Source: an uncultured Oscillibacter sp.
GTDB taxonomy: Bacteria; Bacillota; Clostridia; Oscillospirales; Oscillospiraceae
Direction of reading: 5' to 3'
DNA: 7,593 nt
NCBI GenBank assembly: GCA_902476875.1
Contig: CABSFC010000118.1
Coordinates: 1-7,593, forward strand
The position numbers and the translations under genes are program-made. The number at the start of each line of letters is the position of its first letter. The first letter of the stretch is position 1. The notes beneath the pieces are model-generated. The model ran no database searches. It had not been told where the DNA came from and saw only the letters and a list, made by a program, of their open reading frames with translations. Positions 1-6,252 of the stretch are shown piece after piece.

Positions 1-1060
1 GGGCCAGAGGGTCGACGCAGTCGTACTCGATGGCGTAGGCCGGCCGGGTCATGACGGCGCGGCGCAGGCCCGGCACACTGTGGAGCATCCGCAATTGGAC
101 CTCCTCCGGCATGGAGGAGGAGAAGCCCTGAATATACAGCTCCTCGGTGTTCAGCCCCATGGGCTCCACAAACAGCTGGTGGCGGAGCTTGTCCGGGAAA
201 CGGACGATCTTCGTCTCAAAAGAGGGGCAGTACCGGGGGCCGACGCCCTCGATGAGGCCGGAGTACATGGGCGCCCGGTCCAGATTCTCCTGGACGATGC
301 GCTTTGTCTCCTCCGTGGTCCAGGTCAGCCAGCAGACGGCCCGGTTCTCCGGCTGTTTTGGCGTGGAGTAGGAGAAGGGAATGGGCAGCTCGTCACCGGG
401 CTGGATCTCCATCTCGTCAAAATCCACGGTGCGGGCGTTGACCCGGGGCGGCGTGCCGGTTTTGAACCGCCGCAGGGGCAGGCCCAGCTTCAGCAGAGAC
501 TCCGTCAGACGGTTGGCGGCGTGCATCCCGTCGGGGCCGGACTCCTCCACACATTCGCCCACGATGGTGCGGCCCGCCAGATAGGTGCCGGTGGCCAGGA
601 TGACGGCCCTTGCGGCAAACACCGCGCCGGTGGAGAGGACGACGGCGGACACCGCGCCGTTTTCGGTACGGACCTCCACCACCTCGCCCTGGCGGACGGT
701 CAGATGCTCCTGGCGCTCCAGGGCGTGCTTCATCCGCTCCTGGTACTTCCGGCGGTCCGCCTGGGCCCGCAGGCTCCAGACGGCGGGGCCCTTGCCCCGG
801 TTCAGCAGCCGGTACTGGATGCAGCACTCATCGGCGGCCCGGGCCATCTCGCCACCCAGGGCGTCCAGCTCCCGGACCAGGTGGCCCTTGCCGGTGCCGC
901 CGATGGCGGGATTGCAGGGCATGTTGCCCACCGCGTCCAGATTGATGGTGAACACGATGGTTTCCAAGCCCAGCCGGGCTGCGGCGAGGGCGGCCTCGAT
1001 GCCGGCGTGGCCCGCGCCGATGACGGCGATATCAAATTGTCCGGCGTGAAATTCGATCAT
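1..1060 (-). CDS. mnmG: tRNA uridine-5-carboxymethylaminomethyl modification enzyme MnmG (GidA), N-terminal part, cut by window edge
   Basis: MnmG is an FAD enzyme that, with the GTPase MnmE, installs the (carboxymethyl)aminomethyl group at C5 of wobble U34 in several tRNAs, in the cytoplasm. The frame reads without a stop from the start to the window edge, giving 353 residues of a family usually about 620-630 long, so the C-terminal portion lies outside. Visible landmarks are the dinucleotide-binding GAGHAG (15-20), MPCNPAIGGTGKGH (47-60), GPAVWSLRAQADRRKY (91-106), RFKTGTPPR (198-206) and EGVGPRYCPSFETK (271-284). The two conserved family cysteines appear as C243 and C278. The start ATG (1060-1058) has GAGG five bases upstream. 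It follows the metallophosphoesterase by 39 bases on the same strand, so co-transcription is likely. In many Firmicutes mnmG instead follows mnmE; that neighbour is absent on the upstream side here. Confidence 0.96.
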   Translation of the reverse strand, partial: MIEFHAGQFDIAVIGAGHAGIEAALAAARLGLETIVFTINLDAVGNMPCNPAIGGTGKGHLVRELDALGGEMARAADECCIQYRLLNRGKGPAVWSLRAQADRRKYQERMKHALERQEHLTVRQGEVVEVRTENGAVSAVVLSTGAVFAARAVILATGTYLAGRTIVGECVEESGPDGMHAANRLTESLLKLGLPLRRFKTGTPPRVNARTVDFDEMEIQPGDELPIPFSYSTPKQPENRAVCWLTWTTEETKRIVQENLDRAPMYSGLIEGVGPRYCPSFETKIVRFPDKLRHQLFVEPMGLNTEELYIQGFSSSMPEEVQLRMLHSVPGLRRAVMTRPAYAIEYDCVDPLA

Positions 1061-1099
1061 AAAAACCTCGACGCGGTGTTTTTTGCGGTGATCATAAAA

Positions 1100-1957
1100 T
1101 CAGCCCCGGTGCAGCGTTACCACCGCCACCTCCGGCCGGTTGAACAGGCGAAAGGTGGAGCCGGAGTTGCCCAGGCCCCGGGTGACGAACAGCACGGAGC
1201 CGTTTTCCTCGTAAAGCCCCGCCGTGTAGGAGGGGAACAGCGTCCGCTCCGTGGAGATCAGTCCGTCGGTGAAGGGCAGGCGCACCAGGCCGCCGTGGCC
1301 GTGGCCGGAGACCACCAGGTCCGCCCCCAGCAGGCTGTAATGTTCGGGAAAGTAGTTGTTCCGGTGGGCCAGCAGGATCCAGAAGGGGTCTCCATAGGCG
1401 GCGCGGACCTCCATTGCCACCTCCTCCGGCGTCTTCTGGTCGGCGTAGCCGTTGGGGTCGTCGATGCCCGCCAGCACGATGGCGCTGCCGTTTCGCTCCA
1501 GCTGCAAAAACTGGTTGGACAGGACGGTGACGCCGTGCGCCGCCAGCGTTTCCTTCAGTTCCGGCACATCGCCGATGGCCCACTCGTGGTTGCCGGTGAC
1601 GTAGTAGGTGGGGGCGATGGCGCTGAGGCCGTCGGCCACCGAGGCGGCATAATCCGCCGGGACATCGTGGAGCGCGTCCAGCAGGTCGCCGATGAAAAAG
1701 ATATAGTCCGGCGCCTCCGCCCGGACGGCGTCAAAAAGCTCCCCGTTGTCCGCGCCGAAGCAGGCGGTATGCAGGTCCCCCAGCACCACGGCGCGGCAGC
1801 CGTCGAAGCCCTCCGGCAGACCGGCGAACACAGGATCGAAGCGCGTGACCTGCAGGGCGGTGTTGTCCCAGCGGACGAAGAGCGCGGCCAGGACCGCCAG
1901 AAGCAGCAGCGTCAGGGCTGTCGGCGGCCGGCGGCGCTTTCGCGAATGATTTGTCAT
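1100..1957 (-). CDS. Membrane-anchored metallophosphoesterase (YkuE/YaeI-like calcineurin-type phosphatase)
   Basis: This 285-residue protein belongs to the calcineurin-like metallophosphoesterase family, dinuclear metal hydrolases of phosphomono- or diesters. The metal-site motifs occur in order: GDLH (60-63), GDLLD (90-94), GNHE (122-125), the histidine in LLAH (H198) and GHGHGG (218-223). The C-terminal TRGLGNSG...RLFNRPEV block is typical of the YkuE/YaeI branch. A basic N-terminus (SRKRRR) followed by a hydrophobic stretch at about 14-28 indicates a single membrane anchor with the catalytic domain probably outside the membrane. The substrate cannot be read from sequence; related proteins have been linked to lipid or cell-envelope phosphoesters. 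The ATG at 1957 is preferred because AAGGGGG lies ten bases upstream (1974-1968). The open frame continues upstream to 2194, but that extension runs through the likely promoter and has no recognisable protein character. The gene probably forms an operon with mnmG. Confidence 0.9.
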   Translation of the reverse strand: MTNHSRKRRRPPTALTLLLLAVLAALFVRWDNTALQVTRFDPVFAGLPEGFDGCRAVVLGDLHTACFGADNGELFDAVRAEAPDYIFFIGDLLDALHDVPADYAASVADGLSAIAPTYYVTGNHEWAIGDVPELKETLAAHGVTVLSNQFLQLERNGSAIVLAGIDDPNGYADQKTPEEVAMEVRAAYGDPFWILLAHRNNYFPEHYSLLGADLVVSGHGHGGLVRLPFTDGLISTERTLFPSYTAGLYEENGSVLFVTRGLGNSGSTFRLFNRPEVAVVTLHRG

Positions 1958-2020
1958 CAGAAAGCGACCCCCTTGCCGCGAGAAAAATGCGTGGAAACAC
2001 GCGGAGAACAGAATATTTCT

Positions 2021-2049
2021 ATTATAACATAGGAGTATTTGCGTGGCGA
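2021..2049 (-). promoter_or_regulatory. Probable sigma-A promoter for the metallophosphoesterase-mnmG unit
   Basis: Read on the minus strand, a perfect -10 TATAAT (2026-2021) is preceded by TG plus one base (extended -10). Seventeen bases upstream lies TCGCCA (2049-2044), a 4/6 match to the -35 consensus. Transcription would start near 2014 and leave a leader of about 57 bases before the ATG at 1957. A small hairpin, GCGTG-TTTC-CACGC (2002-1989), sits in that leader. The call rests on sequence match and position only. Confidence 0.65.
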
Positions 2050-2151
2050 GAGAAAAAATGTACAAAGAAAGCGGGTCCCGCGGCGGAAAATCCGCCTCTT
2101 CCCGGCAATTTCCCCGGTGACGCGGGAAAAGAGCACAGGAATTTTTTAAAA

Positions 2152-2165
2152 AAAGGTGTACCTTT
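2152..2165. promoter_or_regulatory. Inverted repeat in the divergent intergenic region, possible operator
   Basis: AAAGGT-GT-ACCTTT forms a 6+6 inverted repeat centred about 65 bp upstream of the predicted start of the 26-codon gene. This is where an activator or a shared operator of a divergent pair might sit. Just upstream are GCGGGTCCCGC (2071-2081) and GGCGGA-AAA-TCCGCC (2082-2096), two further short palindromes. No regulator gene lies nearby, so the role is inference only. Confidence 0.3.
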
Positions 2166-2188
2166 GTGTAAAATATTGATAAAAAGAC

Positions 2189-2217
2189 TTGCAATCCCTG
2201 AAAAAATCTGCTATACT
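2189..2217 (+). promoter_or_regulatory. Sigma-A promoter of the 26-codon mini-gene
   Basis: TTGCAA (2189-2194) and TATACT (2212-2217) are separated by exactly 17 bases, a 5/6 match at each hexamer. Transcription would start near 2224, giving a leader of about 28 bases that holds the strong Shine-Dalgarno AAGGAGGT (2236-2243) ahead of the ATG at 2252. Confidence 0.8.
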
Positions 2218-2251
2218 AACTAAGAATTCGTGGATAAGGAGGTAATGTATC

Positions 2252-2332
2252 ATGGATATCAAGAAGATCCTATTGGAAGACGTGGACGACCTGATCTTTA
2301 CGGATGACGTTTGGACATCCAGTGAGCGGTAA
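2252..2332 (+). CDS. Small acidic protein of 26 residues, unknown function
   Basis: This 26-codon ORF is not recognised as a member of any family. It is supported by its complete setting: a sigma-A-like promoter at 2189-2217, a perfect AAGGAGGT Shine-Dalgarno (GGAGG nine bases before the ATG), a TAA stop, and an intrinsic terminator beginning 16 bases later. The first 16 residues (MDIKKILLEDVDDLIF) can form an amphipathic helix with I3, I6, L7, L8, V11, L14, I15 and F16 as apolar positions. The tail is polar and carries one Trp (W21) and ends in SSER. It has eight acidic residues against three basic ones (net about -5), no Cys, no signal peptide and no transmembrane segment. It is not followed by transport or modification genes, which argues against a bacteriocin or modified-peptide precursor. 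A secreted signal, a regulatory small protein, or a non-functional reading frame in a regulatory RNA are alternatives. Confidence 0.6.
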   Translation: MDIKKILLEDVDDLIFTDDVWTSSER

Positions 2333-2347
2333 AGAAGAGGAGTTTGA

Positions 2348-2378
2348 CCACGCCGAAGCGGCGTGGGTTTTCTTTTTT
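2348..2378 (+). terminator. Rho-independent terminator of the 26-codon gene
   Basis: An 8-bp perfect stem CCACGCCG/CGGCGTGG (2348-2355 and 2359-2366) with loop AAG is followed by a T-rich tract, TTTTCTTTTTT (2368-2378). It starts 16 bases after the stop codon, so the small gene would be transcribed as an RNA of about 155 bases. Confidence 0.9.
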
Positions 2379-2452
2379 GGTGCGAGTTATGTTTGATTGG
2401 GCGCAATGTGCCCGTTGATGATAGACCAACACTGCGGAATACCGCTTACGCG
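2379..2452 (+). other. Structured segment between two terminators, no gene; possible small RNA
   Basis: The region 2333-2642 has no convincing gene. Between its two terminators it holds three short potential hairpins in a row: GGGCGC-AAT-GTGCCC near 2399-2413, GTTG...CAAC near 2414-2430, and GCGG-AATA-CCGC near 2434-2445. No clear promoter of its own is visible, so it would be made by read-through of the first terminator. It matches no RNA family that I recognise. Confidence 0.25.
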
Positions 2453-2481
2453 CGCCGCCCGGTTGCACCGGGCGGCGTTTT
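2453..2481 (+). terminator. Second rho-independent terminator downstream of the small gene
   Basis: A perfect 10-bp stem CGCCGCCCGG/CCGGGCGGCG (2453-2462 and 2468-2477) closes the loop TTGCA and is followed by TTTT (2478-2481). The GC-rich stem is strong but the T-tract is short. It lies about 100 bases after the first terminator and separates the mini-gene from the lipoprotein gene. Confidence 0.75.
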
Positions 2482-2525
2482 CGCGGACTCGTGAAATGTG
2501 AGAAAAAGCGGAAAAATATGAAAAA

Positions 2526-2554
2526 TTCTGTGGAAATTTTATGACAGATATGAT
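2526..2554 (+). promoter_or_regulatory. Possible promoter of the lipoprotein gene
   Basis: A good -10 candidate TATGAT (2549-2554) sits in AT-rich DNA, with only a poor -35 candidate TTCTGT (2526-2531) at 17-base spacing. The start of transcription would be near 2561, about 80 bases before the ATG. The position between a terminator and a gene makes a promoter here necessary, but the exact hexamers are uncertain. Confidence 0.4.
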
Positions 2555-2642
2555 ACGCTAAAAAAAGAAAAACCCTTTTGGAGAGATGAACTACATTTCC
2601 GTTGAAATGCGGGCGTTGGTTCCAAAAGAGGAGAGAGAAACG

Positions 2643-3293
2643 ATGGGTAAAAAGATCTGTTTGCTCCTGTGTCTGGCGCTGCTGCTGACCGGCTGCGCCA
2701 ACAGGGAGACCGCCGTGGATGGGAGCCCGGCGGAGACGGCGCTCCCCGGCGCCGAAACAGCCTCCGCGGAGACGCGGGGCGGAGATATGAGCGCGGCCCG
2801 CGAGGAGGCGGCCGCGCGTCCTCTGACGGAGGAGGAGATTCTGACGGCCTACGACAGGGCGGTCAGCATTTACGCGTGGTTCGAGCTGTCCCCGCTGGAG
2901 GACAGCGGCGAGACCGTGGCCGAGGACGGCGCCGTCTACCGCCGGGTGGAGTACCCCGGTGTGGAGGACCTGGACGACCTGCGCACCTGCCTGCGGAGCG
3001 TGTTTTCCGAGGAGGTGACGGAGTGGATGCTCTCCGGCGGCGGCACCGCGGTCCGCTACCGGGAGATTGACGGCGCGCTGTATGTGACCGGCCAGGGCCG
3101 GAGCCGGACGTCCGGAAAGGGCGGCGTCAGCGTCCAGGTGGAGCAGCGGGAGGAGACCGTCTACTCCGTCAATGTGGCGGTGGAGCTGCTGGACGCGGAC
3201 GGGGTGACCGTGTCCGGGCTGGAGTGCTGGGCTTTCCCCTTCGCCTTTGAGAATGGCCGCTGGGTGTTCACGGATTTCCGCCTGATGTATTGA
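2643..3293 (+). CDS. Secreted lipoprotein, possibly IseA-like (DL-endopeptidase inhibitor type)
   Basis: This 216-residue protein has a lipoprotein signal: basic MGKK, a hydrophobic core and the lipobox LTGC with Cys18 as the lipidation site. It should therefore be tethered to the outer face of the cytoplasmic membrane. Residues 19-60 are a low-complexity Ala/Glu/Gly/Thr linker. From about 61 there is a folded domain that starts with a helix (LTEEEILTAYDRAVSIYAWF), then YRRVEYPGVEDLDDLRTCL, an FSEEV helix, REIDGALYV and a C-terminal sheet ending in FAFENGRWVFTDF. This layout resembles IseA/YoeB-like or NTF2-like extracytoplasmic domains, but the link is by general pattern only. The ATG at 2643 is chosen because AGGAG (2629-2633) lies nine bases upstream and the signal peptide begins there. 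An in-frame ATG at 2586 has GGAG only two bases away and would put 19 polar residues before the signal. It is probably monocistronic. Confidence 0.85.
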   Translation: MGKKICLLLCLALLLTGCANRETAVDGSPAETALPGAETASAETRGGDMSAAREEAAARPLTEEEILTAYDRAVSIYAWFELSPLEDSGETVAEDGAVYRRVEYPGVEDLDDLRTCLRSVFSEEVTEWMLSGGGTAVRYREIDGALYVTGQGRSRTSGKGGVSVQVEQREETVYSVNVAVELLDADGVTVSGLECWAFPFAFENGRWVFTDFRLMY

Positions 3294-3312
3294 CGGCGGA
3301 TAGGACCGAAGC

Positions 3313-3357
3313 ACGCAAAAATCACGCAAAAAAATAGCAAAAATCCACGCAAAAGTT
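3313..3357 (+). repeat. Four imperfect 11-base tandem repeats with A-tracts
   Basis: Units ACGCAAAAATC (3313-3323), ACGCAAAAAAA (3324-3334) and TAGCAAAAATC (3335-3345) are directly adjacent. ACGCAAAAGTT (3347-3357) follows after one extra base. The spacing is close to one helical turn, so the A-tracts lie on one face of the helix and the segment may be intrinsically bent. It lies between the lipoprotein stop and its terminator, so it would be in the 3' untranslated RNA. Confidence 0.6.
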
Positions 3358-3362
3358 GCGAA

Positions 3363-3396
3363 CCCCCTGAACTGGTCCAGCTCAGGGGGCAATTTT
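3363..3396 (+). terminator. Intrinsic terminator of the lipoprotein gene
   Basis: CCCCCTGA (3363-3370) pairs with TCAGGGGG (3382-3389). Inside it, after one mismatch, CTG/CAG closes a three-base loop. A T-containing tail, CAATTTTG, follows. The stem is strong and the T-tract weak. Confidence 0.75.
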
Positions 3397-3546
3397 GTTA
3401 ATTAATTATCAGGATTTGCGCTACAAAAATGGAAAATTTGCGGGAAAAATTACGCAAAAATCGAGAAGTTGCATGGAAAAATGTGACACATTTTGTTCAA
3501 AACGTAAAAATTACAACGTTTGCGTAATAAAAAGTGGATTAATTAC
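3397..3546. other. AT-rich non-coding segment upstream of hppA with many A-tracts and CGCAAA words
   Basis: No gene is seen. The DNA is rich in runs of four or five A or T, many at roughly helical spacing (for example centred near 3427, 3447 and 3458). It contains TTTGCG at 3415, 3437 and 3519 and CGCAAA at 3453. Such DNA directly ahead of a promoter can act as an UP element or a bent activation segment for a highly expressed gene; that role is inferred from position. Confidence 0.35.
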
Positions 3547-3574
3547 TTGAAAAAACGTTCACGTATGTTAAAAT
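3547..3574 (+). promoter_or_regulatory. Sigma-A promoter of hppA, extended -10 type
   Basis: TTGAAA (3547-3552) and TAAAAT (3569-3574) are separated by 16 bases, and TG lies one base before the -10 (3566-3567), which gives an extended -10. Transcription would start near 3581, leaving a leader of about 40 bases. AAGGAG (3608-3613) sits eight bases before the hppA ATG. Confidence 0.75.
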
Positions 3575-3621
3575 AATGGAGCACTGTAAAACAACCCAAA
3601 AACCAATAAGGAGTGGAAGAA

Positions 3622-5742
<2,121 letters not shown>

Positions 5743-5771
5743 GCACCGCCTGAAGCGTACACCACATACGA

Positions 5772-5807
5772 AAAGCCGCCCTCTGTTTCCCGGCAGAGGG
5801 CGGCTTT
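5772..5807. terminator. Strong intrinsic terminator of hppA, first copy of a repeated hairpin
   Basis: A perfect 14-bp stem from AAAGCCGCCCTCTG (5772-5785) to its complement (5794-5807) closes the 8-base loop TTTCCCGG. The A-run on the left and TTT on the right would let it act on either strand. It begins 29 bases after the hppA stop. The 30-base core 5775-5804 is identical to 5953-5982. Confidence 0.9.
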
Positions 5808-5860
5808 CCACGCGCGCTGTTGAGCAGATGAAACGCCGGAGACCGGGAAGGAGGATAGCT

Positions 5861-5893
5861 CGAAAGGAACCCAGGAGGGGTTCCTTTCGTTTT
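5861..5893 (+). terminator. Intrinsic terminator-like hairpin in the hppA-eno gap
   Basis: CGAAAGGAACCC (5861-5872) pairs perfectly with GGGTTCCTTTCG (5878-5889) around the loop AGGAG, followed by TTTT (5890-5893). A Shine-Dalgarno-like AAGGAGG (5848-5854) lies just before the stem, but no ORF with a plausible start follows it. Confidence 0.75.
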
Positions 5894-5899
5894 CAATTG

Positions 5900-5934
5900 A
5901 AGTTTTTCTGAATTTGGAAAGTTCAGAAAAACTT
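5900..5934. repeat. Perfect 13-bp inverted repeat
   Basis: AAGTTTTTCTGAA (5900-5912) and TTCAGAAAAACTT (5922-5934) are exact complements separated by nine bases (TTTGGAAAG). No T-tract follows on the plus strand, so it is a poor terminator. It could be an RNA hairpin or a protein-binding site. Confidence 0.6.
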
Positions 5935-5951
5935 GCGGGGCCCCGGCGATT

Positions 5952-5986
5952 CGCCGCCCTCTGTTTCCCGGCAGAGGGCGGCGTTT
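5952..5986 (+). terminator. Second copy of the repeated terminator hairpin
   Basis: A perfect 12-bp stem CGCCGCCCTCTG/CAGAGGGCGGCG (5952-5963 and 5972-5983) closes the same loop TTTCCCGG as the hairpin at 5772-5807 and is followed by TTT. The 30-base core 5953-5982 is an exact copy of 5775-5804. The outermost pairs differ between copies. Confidence 0.75.
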
Positions 5987-6129
5987 CATATGCGCGGCTG
6001 ACCGGAAAGGGCGCCTCCCGATGTGGAGGAACTGTGTGGAGGGGAGGCTGTTCACGCCCGTTTTGCCGGACAGGCGCAAAAAATCCACGAAAATCGACGG
6101 AGGAATATGCAAAACAGAATGTTCTCTGC
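5987..6129 (+). other. Non-coding segment before the eno promoter with alternative pairings
   Basis: No supported gene is present. GCCTCCC (6013-6019) can pair with GGGAGGC (6042-6048), or its CCTCC can pair with the nearer GGAGG (6025-6029); these pairings exclude each other. TGTGGAGG occurs twice, 13 bases apart (6022-6029 and 6035-6042). No promoter leading into this segment was recognised, so transcription here is uncertain. Confidence 0.25.
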
Positions 6130-6158
6130 TTGACAGGGTAATCGTTTACCGATATAAT
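6130..6158 (+). promoter_or_regulatory. Fully consensus sigma-A promoter of eno
   Basis: TTGACA (6130-6135) and TATAAT (6153-6158) match consensus at all twelve positions with the optimal 17-base spacer. Transcription would start near 6165, giving a leader of about 88 bases. AAGGAG (6237-6242) lies ten bases before the eno ATG. Confidence 0.92.
6137..6150. promoter_or_regulatory. cre-like LacI/CcpA-family operator inside the eno promoter spacer
   Basis: GGTAATCGTTTACC is a near-perfect 14-base palindrome centred on CG. It matches the CcpA cre consensus TGWAANCGNTNWCA at every defined position except the first and last. It sits wholly between the -35 and -10 hexamers, where bound protein would block RNA polymerase. 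Which LacI-family regulator binds, if any, cannot be told from the window. Confidence 0.5.
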
Positions 6159-6174
6159 AACACCGGAAATCCCT

Positions 6175-6208
6175 GGCGGATTCTCACCTTTTTCGAAAAG
6201 CGTCCGCC
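6175..6208 (+). promoter_or_regulatory. Hairpin in the eno 5' leader
   Basis: GGCGGA (6175-6180) pairs with TCCGCC (6203-6208), and inside it CTTTT-TCG-AAAAG (6188-6200) can form a second stem. It begins about ten bases after the predicted transcript start, so it may stabilise the 5' end of the mRNA. Downstream is the palindrome ACACGTGT (6215-6222). Neither matches a riboswitch that I recognise. Confidence 0.35.
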
Positions 6209-6252
6209 GCTGTCACACGTGTCAACATTTTTAATGAAGGAGAAATAGTTCT

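Noticed and set aside
80..2032. 650-codon open frame on the plus strand
   Set aside because: It lies antisense to mnmG and the phosphoesterase, has no ribosome site, and its Gly/Gln/Val/His-rich translation is typical of the complement of GC3-biased genes. Both minus-strand genes have full family motifs.
1958..2194. 79-codon upstream extension of the phosphoesterase
   Set aside because: It runs through the predicted promoter and leader. The ATG at 1957 has a good ribosome site and starts a normal anchor segment.
2245..2307. ATG seven bases before the chosen start of the 26-codon gene (20-codon frame)
   Set aside because: It lies only two bases after the Shine-Dalgarno, too close for efficient initiation. 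The ATG at 2252 has proper spacing.
2586..2642. Earlier in-frame start for the lipoprotein
   Set aside because: GGAG is only two bases from this ATG, and 19 polar residues would precede the signal peptide.
2298..3392. 364-codon open frame on the minus strand across the lipoprotein gene
   Set aside because: It is antisense to a gene with a clear lipobox and ribosome site, crosses two terminators and has no recognisable domain.
3550..3563. cre-like site in the hppA promoter (around AACGTT)
   Set aside because: It has three mismatches to the consensus and no clear dyad, so it is much weaker than the site in the eno promoter.
5828..5911. 27-codon Arg/Lys-rich ORF between hppA and eno
   Set aside because: It has no ribosome site or promoter and runs straight through the terminator hairpin at 5861-5893.
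6107..6133. Eight-codon ORF after GGAGG just ahead of the eno promoter
   Set aside because: Shine-Dalgarno spacing is only three bases, it overlaps the eno -35, and there is no upstream promoter.
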